DNA of 64,000 nucleotides from Orychophragmus violaceus (taxonomy: Eukaryota > Streptophyta > Magnoliopsida > Brassicales > Brassicaceae), in assembly GCA_030180135.1 (NCBI GenBank), contig CM058236.1, positions 620,001-684,000 on the forward strand, given 5' to 3'. Numbering within the stretch: the stretch's first letter is position 1; every line of letters starts with the position of its first letter. The notes beneath the pieces were generated by a model. The model saw only the letters and a list, made by a program, of their open reading frames with translations, was not told where the DNA came from and did not search any database. A program made the translations under genes and the position numbers. Positions 22,808 to 31,826 of the stretch are shown one piece after another.

Positions 22808-24355
22808 ATCTGAAATATATAAATAAAAGGTTATTAGTTATTATGTTCAAAATGACTAATCTCGTATTAAATTTAATATGATTAATCACGCATTATATTC
22901 AATAACCTAAGTTACCCTCAATAGAATATAATGATTCCAAGATCCACATATAACTAAGATTAAAGTGGGCCACTGGCCGTCACCCAACCTTAGCTTATAT
23001 CGGTAAGCCCTATATCGGCTAATTATATCCGTGATATAACTCTTGGTTGTGAATCTGGGCCCGAGGCCCAATCCACTCTGATGTCTCAAGGCCCGGGACT
23101 CCCGATGGCCTAGTCAAGAAAACCAGACTATACAGTCATGTAATCATTAATGTCTGGGACTCCCAATGACATTTATGAATCACAAACCGTCTTACTCACG
23201 CAAAAGCAGACATCCTCACACTGTAAGGCCATGAATGCAATTGAATGGGCTTCGACAGCTGACATAGTCTGGACAAGACATCCAACGCTTGATATTATTT
23301 GAGGTTCGTAGGTTTATTAAAATTCATTCCCAAAATAGAAGATTACTATTTCGGGAAACTTTCTATTTTTGGAAACCTACTATTTTTGGAAACTTTCTAA
23401 AATTGGAAACTTTCTAAAACCGGAAACTTTCTAACTTTAGAAATTTCTTTAAAATCCAAAACCCGCAAATTCAGAAACTTCTATTTCAAGAAACTTTCTA
23501 ATTTCAAAATATCGGAAACTTTAATTTAAAATCGACTTTATAATATTATAAAATAAATTTTAAATTTATCTGAAGAAAGACTCAAATAATTGGCCCAATT
23601 GTTTTAACTTCTTGGCCCGAGGCCCAAGAATTGGTCCATGTCCAAGACATGACCCAATTGTCCAATTAATTGACATAACCGGTCTGGTTCATTAAAACTG
23701 GTCTAACCAAGTTTTAATTACTACGATGACCACAATTGTCAACCGGTTATTTACTAAACCGGATTTTCTCAATTTATTTGGTCCAACCAAATCAAATTAG
23801 AAATTCCTGGTTTAGGCACTAAATCCAATATTTCTTTCGACATTGGATTTCTTATCCCGGTTTAACCAGACTTAATAAAATTATTAAATCTGTTTATTAA
23901 ACCGAGACGTTTAATTTTAATTAAATTAAACCGAGTCTAAACCCTAACCGCATCGATCGATGCTCTCAGCATCGATCCTGCAACGATCGTTCATCGATCC
24001 TGCATCGATCGATGCTCTCACGCATGCACGAACGGTTATCTGGTTTGGCCGAGAGATTCTCGCGAGATCCATGCGATCGTTTGAACGATCCATGCGATCG
24101 CGGTCAATCTCTCGCGACTGCAACGATCGATCCTTGCATTGCATCGATCGATGCAATGCGGTCTCAGTCGATGCAAAATCAGTTTATGTCGCATACCAAA
24201 TCAATATAGTTTGGTCATGCGATTTTTCAACTGTTTGTTTAGGATTCAATTCAGTTTCTTAAGTGTTTTTCTTATCAGTAATGGATTCAAAACACTTCTA
24301 AACAGAATAAACAACCTAAACATGAATCTAAAACAAGAAATCCTAAGAACCAATG
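22808..24355 (-). other. Copia B leader with palindrome cluster
   Basis: This 1.5-kb untranslated leader lies between the primer site and gag. Next to the primer-site side (23949-24170) is a dense cluster of ATCGATCGATGC-type palindromes and CGATCG boxes. The rest is AT-rich with repeated GGAAACTTTCTA-like words (23340-23500), and a similar block occurs in the C and D leaders. The acceptor-like TTTCAG (ending at 22810) precedes the ATG. Confidence 0.7.
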
Positions 24356-24367
24356 GCTCTGATACCA
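24356..24367 (-). other. Primer-binding site of Copia B
   Basis: GCTCTGATACCA on the + strand is TGGTATCAGAGC in element orientation, one base inside the 5' LTR. Confidence 0.92.
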
Positions 24368-24368
24368 C

Positions 24369-25047
24369 TGTAGGAATTCATTTGGTTGATCCTGATGTAA
24401 TTCACAGATTCATATCAACCTAAACATACAGATCTAGGTTCTCTTGAATAGAAACATTACATGATCTCACCTTTTACCTGTTTGTTGCAGCGGAAGGAAT
24501 TGAACAGGTCAGAGATCAGAGAGATGCACCGAGGGATGAATCCTCCAAAGGTTCACACACGCTTTCACAGGAAACAGCTGCTAGACCACCAGGGGAACTC
24601 GGCGCAGAGAGAGAGAGTTTACGGCTCAAGTGTTAGGGTTAATCAGTCTGAAACTCGAGTTTTATGACACAAAACTCGTCCTGTTCCATTTGGGCCATTT
24701 GGCCCAAACACCAATTAACTCGACGGCGTGCAGGCACTGCATCGATCGATGCACCTTGTGCATCGATCGATACACAGTACCTAAACCGTTTTATTCTCTC
24801 TAAGTACAGTAAATGCCTAGCACTTTTACCATACTTCTGCTAAACCGTTCCTACACGTTTTCCTGTTAGCTTAGGCGTGTGACCCATATGGGATCATATA
24901 ATAAAAGCAATAAGTCCAAGACTTATAGATCATGAGCGGACTCTAGCAAGCCATCATGACCCCCAATATTATATGACTTATGTCTGATCACTGACATACT
25001 CTTACTTTCTAGAGACAGTACCGAGATTACTGGACACAATTCCAACA
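24369..25047 (-). repeat. 5' LTR of Copia B
   Basis: 679 bp, matching 17298-17976 at an offset of 7071 bp. H1 inverted repeat arms lie at 24738-24754 and 24758-24774, with loop AAG in element orientation. A donor-like ACAG|GTAAAAGGTGAG lies near 24477 on the minus strand. Confidence 0.95.
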
Positions 25048-25052
25048 GAATG

Positions 25053-25547
25053 TATATTCGATATACATTCAATAGCGAGTTTCTGCGGCAGTGTCGATCG
25101 ACACAATGTGTGTCGATCTTGTGTCGATCGACACACATCGCGAACCAAAATGATGATTTTGGTTTATGACTTAATTAACTGCGGTTAGTTCCTTGGTTAA
25201 TTAGGTCGTGATAAAAGTCGATATATATGAGATATATGCACGACTTTTACAGGTACGGTACTCAATTTACAGCCACCTCTGAGAAACTGAGAAACCTCTA
25301 AGAGATCTGATCTCTACGGCACTAGCATCCCGTCCGTTCCAGTTTGTGTGCGTGTGGATACCAGTAGAGGCGCAGCACTTGAGGCGCTATTCAATCTCGA
25401 ATCCCTGTTCACTTTCCGCTGCATAATCATCCAGGTATATTAGAGATTCTCTGTAGATTCAATTATAAACATGAACCCTAGATCCTAGGCTATGGAATTT
25501 ATACTTAGTGTTGCCTAATGTGATTAGAACCGTTAGAAATTCCTTCA
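25053..25547 (+). repeat. 3' LTR of A1, segment 3
   Basis: 495 bp completing A1's 3' LTR after the B insertion and ending CCTTCA, followed by TSD GATAG. Its H1 carries a small internal duplication (an extra GTGTCGATC-type box near 25110-25130) absent from the 5' LTR. Confidence 0.93.
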
Positions 25548-25573
25548 GATAGTTTTAAATAACGTCAACTTAC

Positions 25574-25664
25574 CAAAAGTAAAAGACCCTTTGCAGCCCA
25601 ATACCGAGAGCTACCACTTCCATATTCAGCACCAACCAGGATGATCGTATCATGTCCAGCAGTC
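25574..25664 (-). pseudogene. Aconitate hydratase exon fragment (upstream piece)
   Basis: On the minus strand this translates to AGHDTIILVGAEYGSGSSR followed by YWAAKGLLLL, the conserved aconitase block (family form SSRDWAAKGPMLL). D is replaced by Y in RDWAAKG. It ends at a good splice donor, G|GTAAGT (25573 downward). The next exon piece is at 3378-3453, beyond the A1 insertion. The upstream neighbour sequence is not aconitase, so this is an isolated exon. I regard it as a captured or decayed fragment. Confidence 0.82.
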
Positions 25665-26208
25665 TTGGAGAGAGAAACCACAATCCCGAGATCTAACGAT
25701 TGTACCAAACAGCATAGAGGAACCAAAACCAGCCTTGAAAATATGTCCAATCTCTCCTTTGCTAAATCCATTAGTACTATAAAGATAGTACACATGTGGA
25801 CCCTGTAAACATTCACATGTTTCCATCAAAAAATCAATCAGTGTGAAAATGCCAATATCTAACCTCTTTTGTCATCCAGTTTCAAACCTTATTTTTAGCA
25901 CTGAGTAAAAATAGTAGCTTTACTGTTAGCATTCTTTCTTTACTTGGTGCAGCAATTCATAATCGTGAACAACAATGAAATTAGATCATGGCCGACACTA
26001 AATGACACCTACAACATCACTTCCTTGTTCCACTGTGATACCAATCTCTCTCTGGAAGACATTGTTTCGCAAAAAAAAACAAAAACAAAAACAAAAATTG
26101 TATCTAAATCTCCCACCAAATTCATTAATGAATAAACCTCTTCCCAACTGATTCCACATAGATGTTATCATATTAAATGATATACAGAGTCAACAACATC
26201 AATGACAA

Positions 26209-26752
26209 ACCTTCTTAGGGTCGATTTGAAGAAGGTAAAGATCCTCCTTAGCATTCAAGAACCTGGAAATCAGTGACGCGATTTCGTCAAAAGGCAACAA
26301 AACATGTGCGTAAAAGTATTAATTTTTTCATAAGCTAAATCAAAATTGGTCAACTGCCCAGCAAAATTTTGAGATTCAGTGAACACCCAGATGGGAAAGT
26401 GGACTAGAGATATTTCGTTGAGAAATTAAGAGAGACCTGACCGAGAAAACAAACCTCAGGCCCATAATAATTCCGACGAAGTACTTCTGGTGCCATGTAA
26501 TAAACACTTCAACAATTTCGTTGAATCCCTCACCTGTTACAAATTCGAAAGATAAGGTGGAAGAAACCCAACAAAAATATCTATTGAAATCTGAGATATC
26601 TAACGGATATTATATAATCTATACCAGGAGTAAAGAATACTGATAATCCAAAATTTATGGCTTTAAGTGGTGAAGCTGCTTTCTATTAGCAAAGAGAAAT
26701 TTATCCGGCTTGATATCCCGATGCATCACCCCATTTTTATGGCATATCTGCA
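26209..26752 (-). pseudogene. Calcium-dependent protein kinase (CDPK-like) exon fragments
   Basis: Three exon-like blocks lie on the minus strand. 26752-26625 reads ICHKNGVMHRDIKPDKFLFA, the kinase catalytic loop (HRD, with K where N is usual in PDNFLF). After a one-base frameshift it reads PLKAINFGLSVFF, with N for D in the DFG motif, so it is catalytically dead. It ends at a GT donor. 26533-26455 encodes GEGFNEIV then, after another frameshift, YYMAPEVL. 26265-26209 resembles the NAK...DPKK block. Splice-like boundaries separate the blocks, so genomic exons and introns are retained. It is non-functional. Confidence 0.75.
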
Positions 26753-26769
26753 ATTCAAAAAGGTGGATT

Positions 26770-27221
26770 CACTCGACATGAATGCGTTGATGACAAATAT
26801 GTAATGCACAACTCAAAGGATTTGTTACCCTTTTGCAGAGAAGTATAATCAGGAAGATCAATCGGTTACATATTGGCATACATGAGTCCAGGATTATTGT
26901 CTCGAGAGACCCTTGTACTCATAAAAAATCTCGTATGCCCCTCGATTTTTTAGACTTTTTATTAACATTTTTTTTAATCGAAAACTTGTGAATTTACCAA
27001 AAGACCTTTCGATTTTCGTTTAATTACATGGTAACGGTTTACCCGACCTAACCACAATCAGATTTTAAACCGTAAATGAACCAAGGAAACCAAAAAATCG
27101 GTGGTTCACCCGATTTACCCGGGTCGGATAACCCACAAATCGGATAACCCGTCCAACTCAAAGATATTAGAAATTGCGATTTTAACCTTACTCAACACAA
27201 AGAGGAAAAGATCACACTAAA
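26770..27221. other. AT-rich spacer, no gene seen
   Basis: It contains words such as CGGATAACCCGTCC and GGTTTACCCGACC that recur in dispersed plant repeats. No ORF or TE boundary could be fixed. Confidence 0.4.
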
Positions 27222-28124
27222 GTGACACCGATGGAATTCGAACTCGGGTGGTTATCTGAAATAAAACACCACAGCAACTGCTCTATCGTGTTATATTATT
27301 ATTCAACTAAAGATATATTACATATAAAGTGCTTTGGGGAGAAGAGATCAATTCAAAACAAAATCTTTTTTTCGGAAAAAAAAATCAAAAACACTAATGA
27401 ACTTCCCATTTTTATTTAAAATTTTAAAAATAGTGCCGATATATTAATATATGAGTAAAACTATTGATGTAAAACTGGTAAACCTGAGTAAAACTATTGA
27501 TGTAAAACTGGTAAAATTAAGTAAAACTTATGATGTAAAACTGGTAAAACTGAGTAAAACTATTGATGTAAAACTGGTTAAACTGAGTAAAACGTTTGAT
27601 GTAAAACTGGTAAAACTGAGTAAAACTATTGATGTAAAACTGGTTAAACTGAGTAAAAATGAGTAAAACTATTGATGTAAAACTGAATATAACTGAGTAA
27701 AACTAATAAAGTAAAACTGGTAAAGTTGTTTGGTTAGAAGTGACACCGATGGGATTCGAACTCGGGTGGCTATCTGAAATAAAAACACCACAGTAACTGC
27801 TCTATCGTGTTATATTGTTAATCTACTCAAGATATATTACATATAAAGTGCTTTGGGGAGAAGAGATCAATTCAAAACAAAATCTTTTTTTCAGAAAAAA
27901 TAAATCAAAAACACTAATGAACTTCCCGTTTTTATTTAAATTTTTAAAAATAGTGTTGATATATTAATATCTGAGTAAAATTATTGATGTAAAACTGGTA
28001 AAACTGAGTAAAACTGAGTAAAACTATTGATGTAAAACTGGTAAAACTGAGTAAAACTTATGATATAAAACTGGTAAAATTGAGTAAAACTATTGATGTA
28101 AAACTGGTTAAACTGAGTAAAACT
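27218..28124 (-). repeat. Tandem ~0.5-kb units with tRNA-like module
   Basis: Two units start near 27218 and 27737, and a third partial unit lies at 37347-37460 beyond the Gypsy insertion. Each contains, on the minus strand, a B-box-like GAGTTCGAATCCC preceded by an A-box-like TAGAGCAG(T/C) about 40 bases upstream, as in RNA polymerase III promoters of tRNA-derived SINEs. An AT-rich body follows, then a GTAAAACTG minisatellite. Removing the Gypsy element gives unit spacings of about 519 and 490 bp. I infer a SINE-like origin; the full cloverleaf was not demonstrated. Confidence 0.5.
27448..27730 (+). repeat. 33-bp minisatellite (GTAAAACTG-rich)
   Basis: At least six copies of a 33-bp unit containing GTAAAACTATTGATGTAAAA. 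It is multiple-of-three in length, so it makes an 11-residue repeat ORF that I do not regard as a gene. The array continues in the second unit at 27970-28124 and, after the Gypsy insertion, at 37242-37330. Confidence 0.85.
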
Positions 28125-30119
28125 TGTAACATCCCCGAACCGGCCTAAGGGCCATTCGGGCTGTTCATGGAACCAGAAGTCAAAACTCACGATCCAAAGG
28201 ATCTATAAGAGTGTTCCATGGACTGAGAAGGGTTAAGTTCAGCTGAACGGGAGCTTAACCTAAAAGAAACCAGCTGGACGGCCGAGCTAAACAGCTGAAG
28301 GACTGAAGTACCAGCTCAGCTCAGCTGAGCTGGAGCGTAGGAGTGTGAATCAGCTGATCAGCTAGTGTCACTAGCTGATCAAGGCTTCCATCAGCGAATG
28401 GACACCAATTGCCAAGGTGCCCATTCGCAAGCCAACTTGCACCCTCTCCTCTTGGGCGGTTATGGGGCGAGTAAAGGCTTATAAATACAAGCCTTGGAGG
28501 CCATTTTTCGCACACACACATAAGAGGGAAAATTCCCAGAAATTCTCTAAGGCACAAGCCACATAAAACCGAGAGTAAAAGAGGGAAACCGAGGGAAAGT
28601 TTGGCCGGAAATCTTGGGAAGAAGACCGGCGAATTGGAGAAGGCGTTGGTGGTTGATCAAGGTGTTGGAAGTGGAAACCATGGCTGGAGAGACGGCTAAG
28701 GACCCTGGCAAGTCAACCACAACATCTAAGGTAACATCCGTGACCACTCTAATCACGGCCGCGGCCAAACCGCTAGGCCGAAGGCCGCTCTAGATGTTGG
28801 CCGGATTGTTTCTCCCTTCTTTCTAAGTAGAACCGATTAATGGGAAGTCCATACTTGGCTTCCAAGCGATCCATGTTCCGTCCATGCACGACCGGCCTAA
28901 GGCCATGGTCGTGGAGAATAGTTATGCGCGGATTTGAGCGGTTAAGTCTCATCGGGGCCGTAACGGGCTGACGCGTCTCGGCGGTTGAACGGCACATCTT
29001 GGGGGATGTTGGCCGAGACCGAGAGACTGATGCGTAGCCGGCCTTGATGCGAACCGGACAAGGCGTCCGGATGAATCGCTATCATAATCCGAGCATTGAC
29101 TGTGCTGTGCGTTGGCCGTGTACCGTCAGTCGGTCGAGACGATCGCGGACAGTCGTACGAACCAAAGGATCGATCGCAACCGTCCGCGGAACGATCGCAT
29201 CCGTTCGTACGAACAGTCGCGTCCGTTCGCGGACATACGGCTGATCCGCGGTACATGCGCTACGCGATCACGGTAATGCCGCGGTACATGCGCTACGCGA
29301 TCACGGGAAGTCGCGTTACATGCGTTACGCGATCACGGTACTGTCGCGGTACATACGTTGTGCAGTCACGGTACGTTCATGGGTCGATCGTAGCATCCCG
29401 CGGGATAGTGAGCGATCGGTCGTAAGCGTGCGGACCGAATTACGCGATAGCGATCATTGGACCGTGTCGTCGACACACACGTCGGCATACGCGGACGACC
29501 GTATGACCATCTACGGACGATCGCACGGACATGCGGACCAAGCGCACGGACGTACGCGGACAACCTTACGGTTGTGCGTGAATGACCGTATGGACGTGCC
29601 GCGGTTGAATCAAAGGAACGTCCGGGTCGTTGTTGGGCTAAGTACATGGAACGTTTGGGATTTTGATACTTAGTATTAAAATTGCGAATTGAATGGGAAA
29701 TAAAAAGGGATCATATAGAATAAAATGTTAGGTTGCTAAATCTAATTAAACCATATGATTTATGAAATGTTTGGCTTTCAGGTAACAAGGATGGTCATGG
29801 GGGTGACTCATCCTAGGCGCGGACAAGACCCAAGTGACGAGTGGTGTATTTAGATAGACATTGTACTAGGACCGAATACTATTGGCATAATGCGTTTGAC
29901 TACATTGTATTGGTACCTTTATCTATTAATAAAATGTCTATTTGCCTTATTGATCTTGCTTAGAATTGTTAGAACGAAATGAATGAATGGAATGAATGTT
30001 TAAGGAATTTGGCTAAGTATAAAACAATTAGGGTTGAGGTTTCCCAAAAGAACCTCAACTTAGAATGGATTAGATAGTGGAACGTCCGTCTAGGCCTATG
30101 GCCGGGATGGGGTGTTTCA
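28125..30119 (+). repeat. 5' LTR of the Gypsy element
   Basis: 1995 bp. The TATA box TATAAATA lies at 28480-28487, so U3 is only about 385 bp and the R-U5 part is unusually long (~1.6 kb). 29030-29610 is very CpG-rich and includes four ~34-bp tandem repeats containing TACGCGATCACGGTA (29246-29372). Confidence 0.95.
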
Positions 30120-30122
30120 AGT

Positions 30123-30134
30123 TGGTATCAGAGC
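30123..30134 (+). other. Primer-binding site of the Gypsy element
   Basis: TGGTATCAGAGC three bases after the LTR, complementary to initiator tRNA-Met. Confidence 0.92.
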
Positions 30135-30243
30135 GGAGTTATTTCCTAGGCTATGGGTTATGGGGCTACACCACTCGTCCGGGTTAGATTGTCCGTGTAG
30201 GATTTGTTAGACTTGTTTAGGACTTGAAGATTGCTTGTGTTGA

Positions 30244-31731
30244 ATGTCTGAACTTGTTGATCTTCAGGTTGGAAAAAGCAAGTCAAAGCGTACTAAGGAC
30301 AAGAGTGTGGCTGGAAACGGACAGGGATCCAAGGACCAGACCACGCCTGTCCAACCTGGGATGACCGGTCCTGAGGTCACCCAGAAGAGCACGGGTCCCA
30401 CAGATCCTAACGTTCTCAACTCGACTAGGGTTAACGAACCAGACATCGAGGTTGAGGATAGGCAGGATAATGTGGGCGAATCCTCGTCTCACGCGGCTCG
30501 AGATGAGACCGGTCGTGAGGAGGATGATGCTATGGGCGGCGATGGTGAGCCATTGACCGCGGTCCCGAACATCGGCCAGATGTGGACCATGCTGAAGGAG
30601 GTCATGGACCAGTTAACGACACTGAACCAGAACATCTCTTCTGGTCAGAAATCGTTTTCTGAAGGGCTTAAGGCCAAGGTCGTGGAGACCAAGGACCTTA
30701 GTGATGATGAGCCAGACGTAGTAGTGGTAGAGTCACCGGTTCCTAGAAAGAACCGTAAGGTGGACTACCTCAACGTTCTTGGCCACATCACCAAGTTGGG
30801 CACCAAGCACTTCAATGGAAGTGCAGACCCACTTGAGGCCGATGAGTGGAAGTCACGGCTTGTCCGGAACTTCCGATCTACCCGGTGTCCCGAGGACTAC
30901 CGGAAGGACATTGCGGTTCACTTCCTGGAAGGGGACGCGCATAACTGGTGGCTGTCGGTGGACAGACGCACCAAGGGTCTCATTGACTCGTTTGTTGACT
31001 TTGAGGTTGAGTTCAACTGGAAGTACTTTCCAGCTGAGGCTTGGGATCGTATGGAGGGTAAGTACCTGAGCTTGACCCAAGGCCGCAAGACGGTCCGTGA
31101 GTACGAGGCAGAGTTTGATCGTCTCAGACAGTACGTTGGACGTGATGTCGAGGACGAGCCGGCTCAAGTGCGCGTTTCCTTCGCGGCCTGCGAGTGGAAC
31201 TGCGGACTCATTGATCGGTTTGTTCCTATGACTCAGTCTCTGAGCTGGTTGAACGAGCTGCTACTGTGGAGGCCAACATGGCCGAGGAGAACCGCGTCGG
31301 TACTAAGGCACAGGACAAAGTGGCCAGCCGACCCGGGAAGAACCTAAAGAGGAAATGGGATCAAGTGGGGGCTGATCGCCAATCCTCTGACCGCACGAGA
31401 TGTACCACCTGTGGTAAATATCACTTGGGGGAGTGTTGGAAAGCCGGGAAGGTATGTGTAAAGTGTGGCAGCAAAGACCATGAAGTCACAAGCTGTCCAC
31501 ATAAGGGGCAAGAAAGGGTGACAGAAAGACCATTGACATGTTTCCAATGTGGAAAGACCGGGCATTACATGCGTGATTGCCCGAAGCTGCAAGGTGATAA
31601 GCAGAAGGCGCCAGAAGGAAACCGGGGACAAGAAGGTCGCGCGGTTAAGGCCAAGGGCCAGGCCAGGACGCCCCGAGTCTACAATCTGGTGAAGGACTCG
31701 GCCGAAGCCGGCTCCTACGACTCGATCACTG
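30244..31731 (+). pseudogene. Gypsy gag, frameshift and one stop
   Basis: It starts MSELVDLQVGKSK. A retrotransposon gag capsid-like region (FNGSADPLEADEW, DAHNWWLSV, SLTQGRKTVREYEAEF) is followed by two zinc knuckles in the 31266-31731 frame (CTTCGKYH...CVKCGSKDHEVTSCP and CFQCGKTGHYMRDCP). The first frame leaves the consensus near 31170. The neighbouring frame then carries RFLRGLRVELRTH, a TGA at 31212-31214, and ELVERAATVEANM into the knuckles. One indel and one nonsense codon thus break this gag. It normally packages element RNA. Confidence 0.9.
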
Positions 31732-31826
31732 GTACGTCACTAAGACCTCTACTTCTTCAATTTTTAAATGCATTGCATACATTGGGGAAAAGGGCGGGAC
31801 ACTTAGACATTTGGGGGAATGTGTAG
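31732..31826 (+). other. Candidate 95-bp intron at the gag-pol junction
   Basis: The segment starts GTACGT and ends TGTGTAG. Removing it joins ATCACTG to GGACCGTT and gives a continuous frame ITGTVTIGGVEAL into the protease. Unspliced RNA reads non-conserved residues and stops at TAG (31824-31826), the last three bases of the segment. Splicing would thus switch Gag to Gag-Pol. No classical -1 slippery heptamer is seen in the overlap. An insertion in this copy is the alternative. Confidence 0.5.

Larger units (their letters stand above)
17298..25047 (-). mobile_element. Copia B: complete, apparently intact and recent
   Basis: 7750 bp on the minus strand, inserted into the A1 3' LTR with TSD GAATG (17293-17297, 25048-25052). 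The 679-bp LTRs look identical wherever I compared them. The gag-pol frame is uninterrupted, and the primer site and polypurine tract are both in place. Together this is what a potentially autonomous, very recent insertion looks like. Activity cannot be judged from sequence alone. Confidence 0.95.
3519..25547 (+). mobile_element. Copia element A1, with A2 and B nested in its 3' LTR
   Basis: The element starts TGTTGGGAATGTCC at 3519 and ends CCTTCA at 25547, flanked by the direct repeat GATAG (3514-3518 and 25548-25552). The 5' LTR is 710 bp. The 3' LTR is in three pieces, 10165-10321, 17228-17297 and 25053-25547, because A2 and then B or B and then A2 inserted into it. Without the nested elements A1 is about 7.4 kb. 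Order of parts: LTR, primer site, 1.1-kb leader with inverted repeats, gag-pol with integrase before reverse transcriptase (Copia order), 0.8-kb 3' untranslated region, polypurine tract, LTR. It lies in what was an aconitase intron. Confidence 0.95.

Noticed and set aside
27451..27666. 71-residue ORF with an 11-residue repeat
   Set aside because: It is simply the translation of the 33-bp minisatellite.
27740..27850. A genuine tRNA gene on the minus strand
   Set aside because: A- and B-box-like words are present, but a full cloverleaf with paired acceptor arms was not evident. Repetition in a tandem unit fits a SINE-like relic better.
29096..29673. Overlapping ORFs of about 100 codons on both strands in the CpG-rich Gypsy LTR (also 36166-36780 and 2183-2527)
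   Set aside because: They fall in LTR non-coding sequence and are composed of Arg/Thr/Val-rich low-complexity readings. They owe their length to high GC and are not conserved in frame in the older copy.
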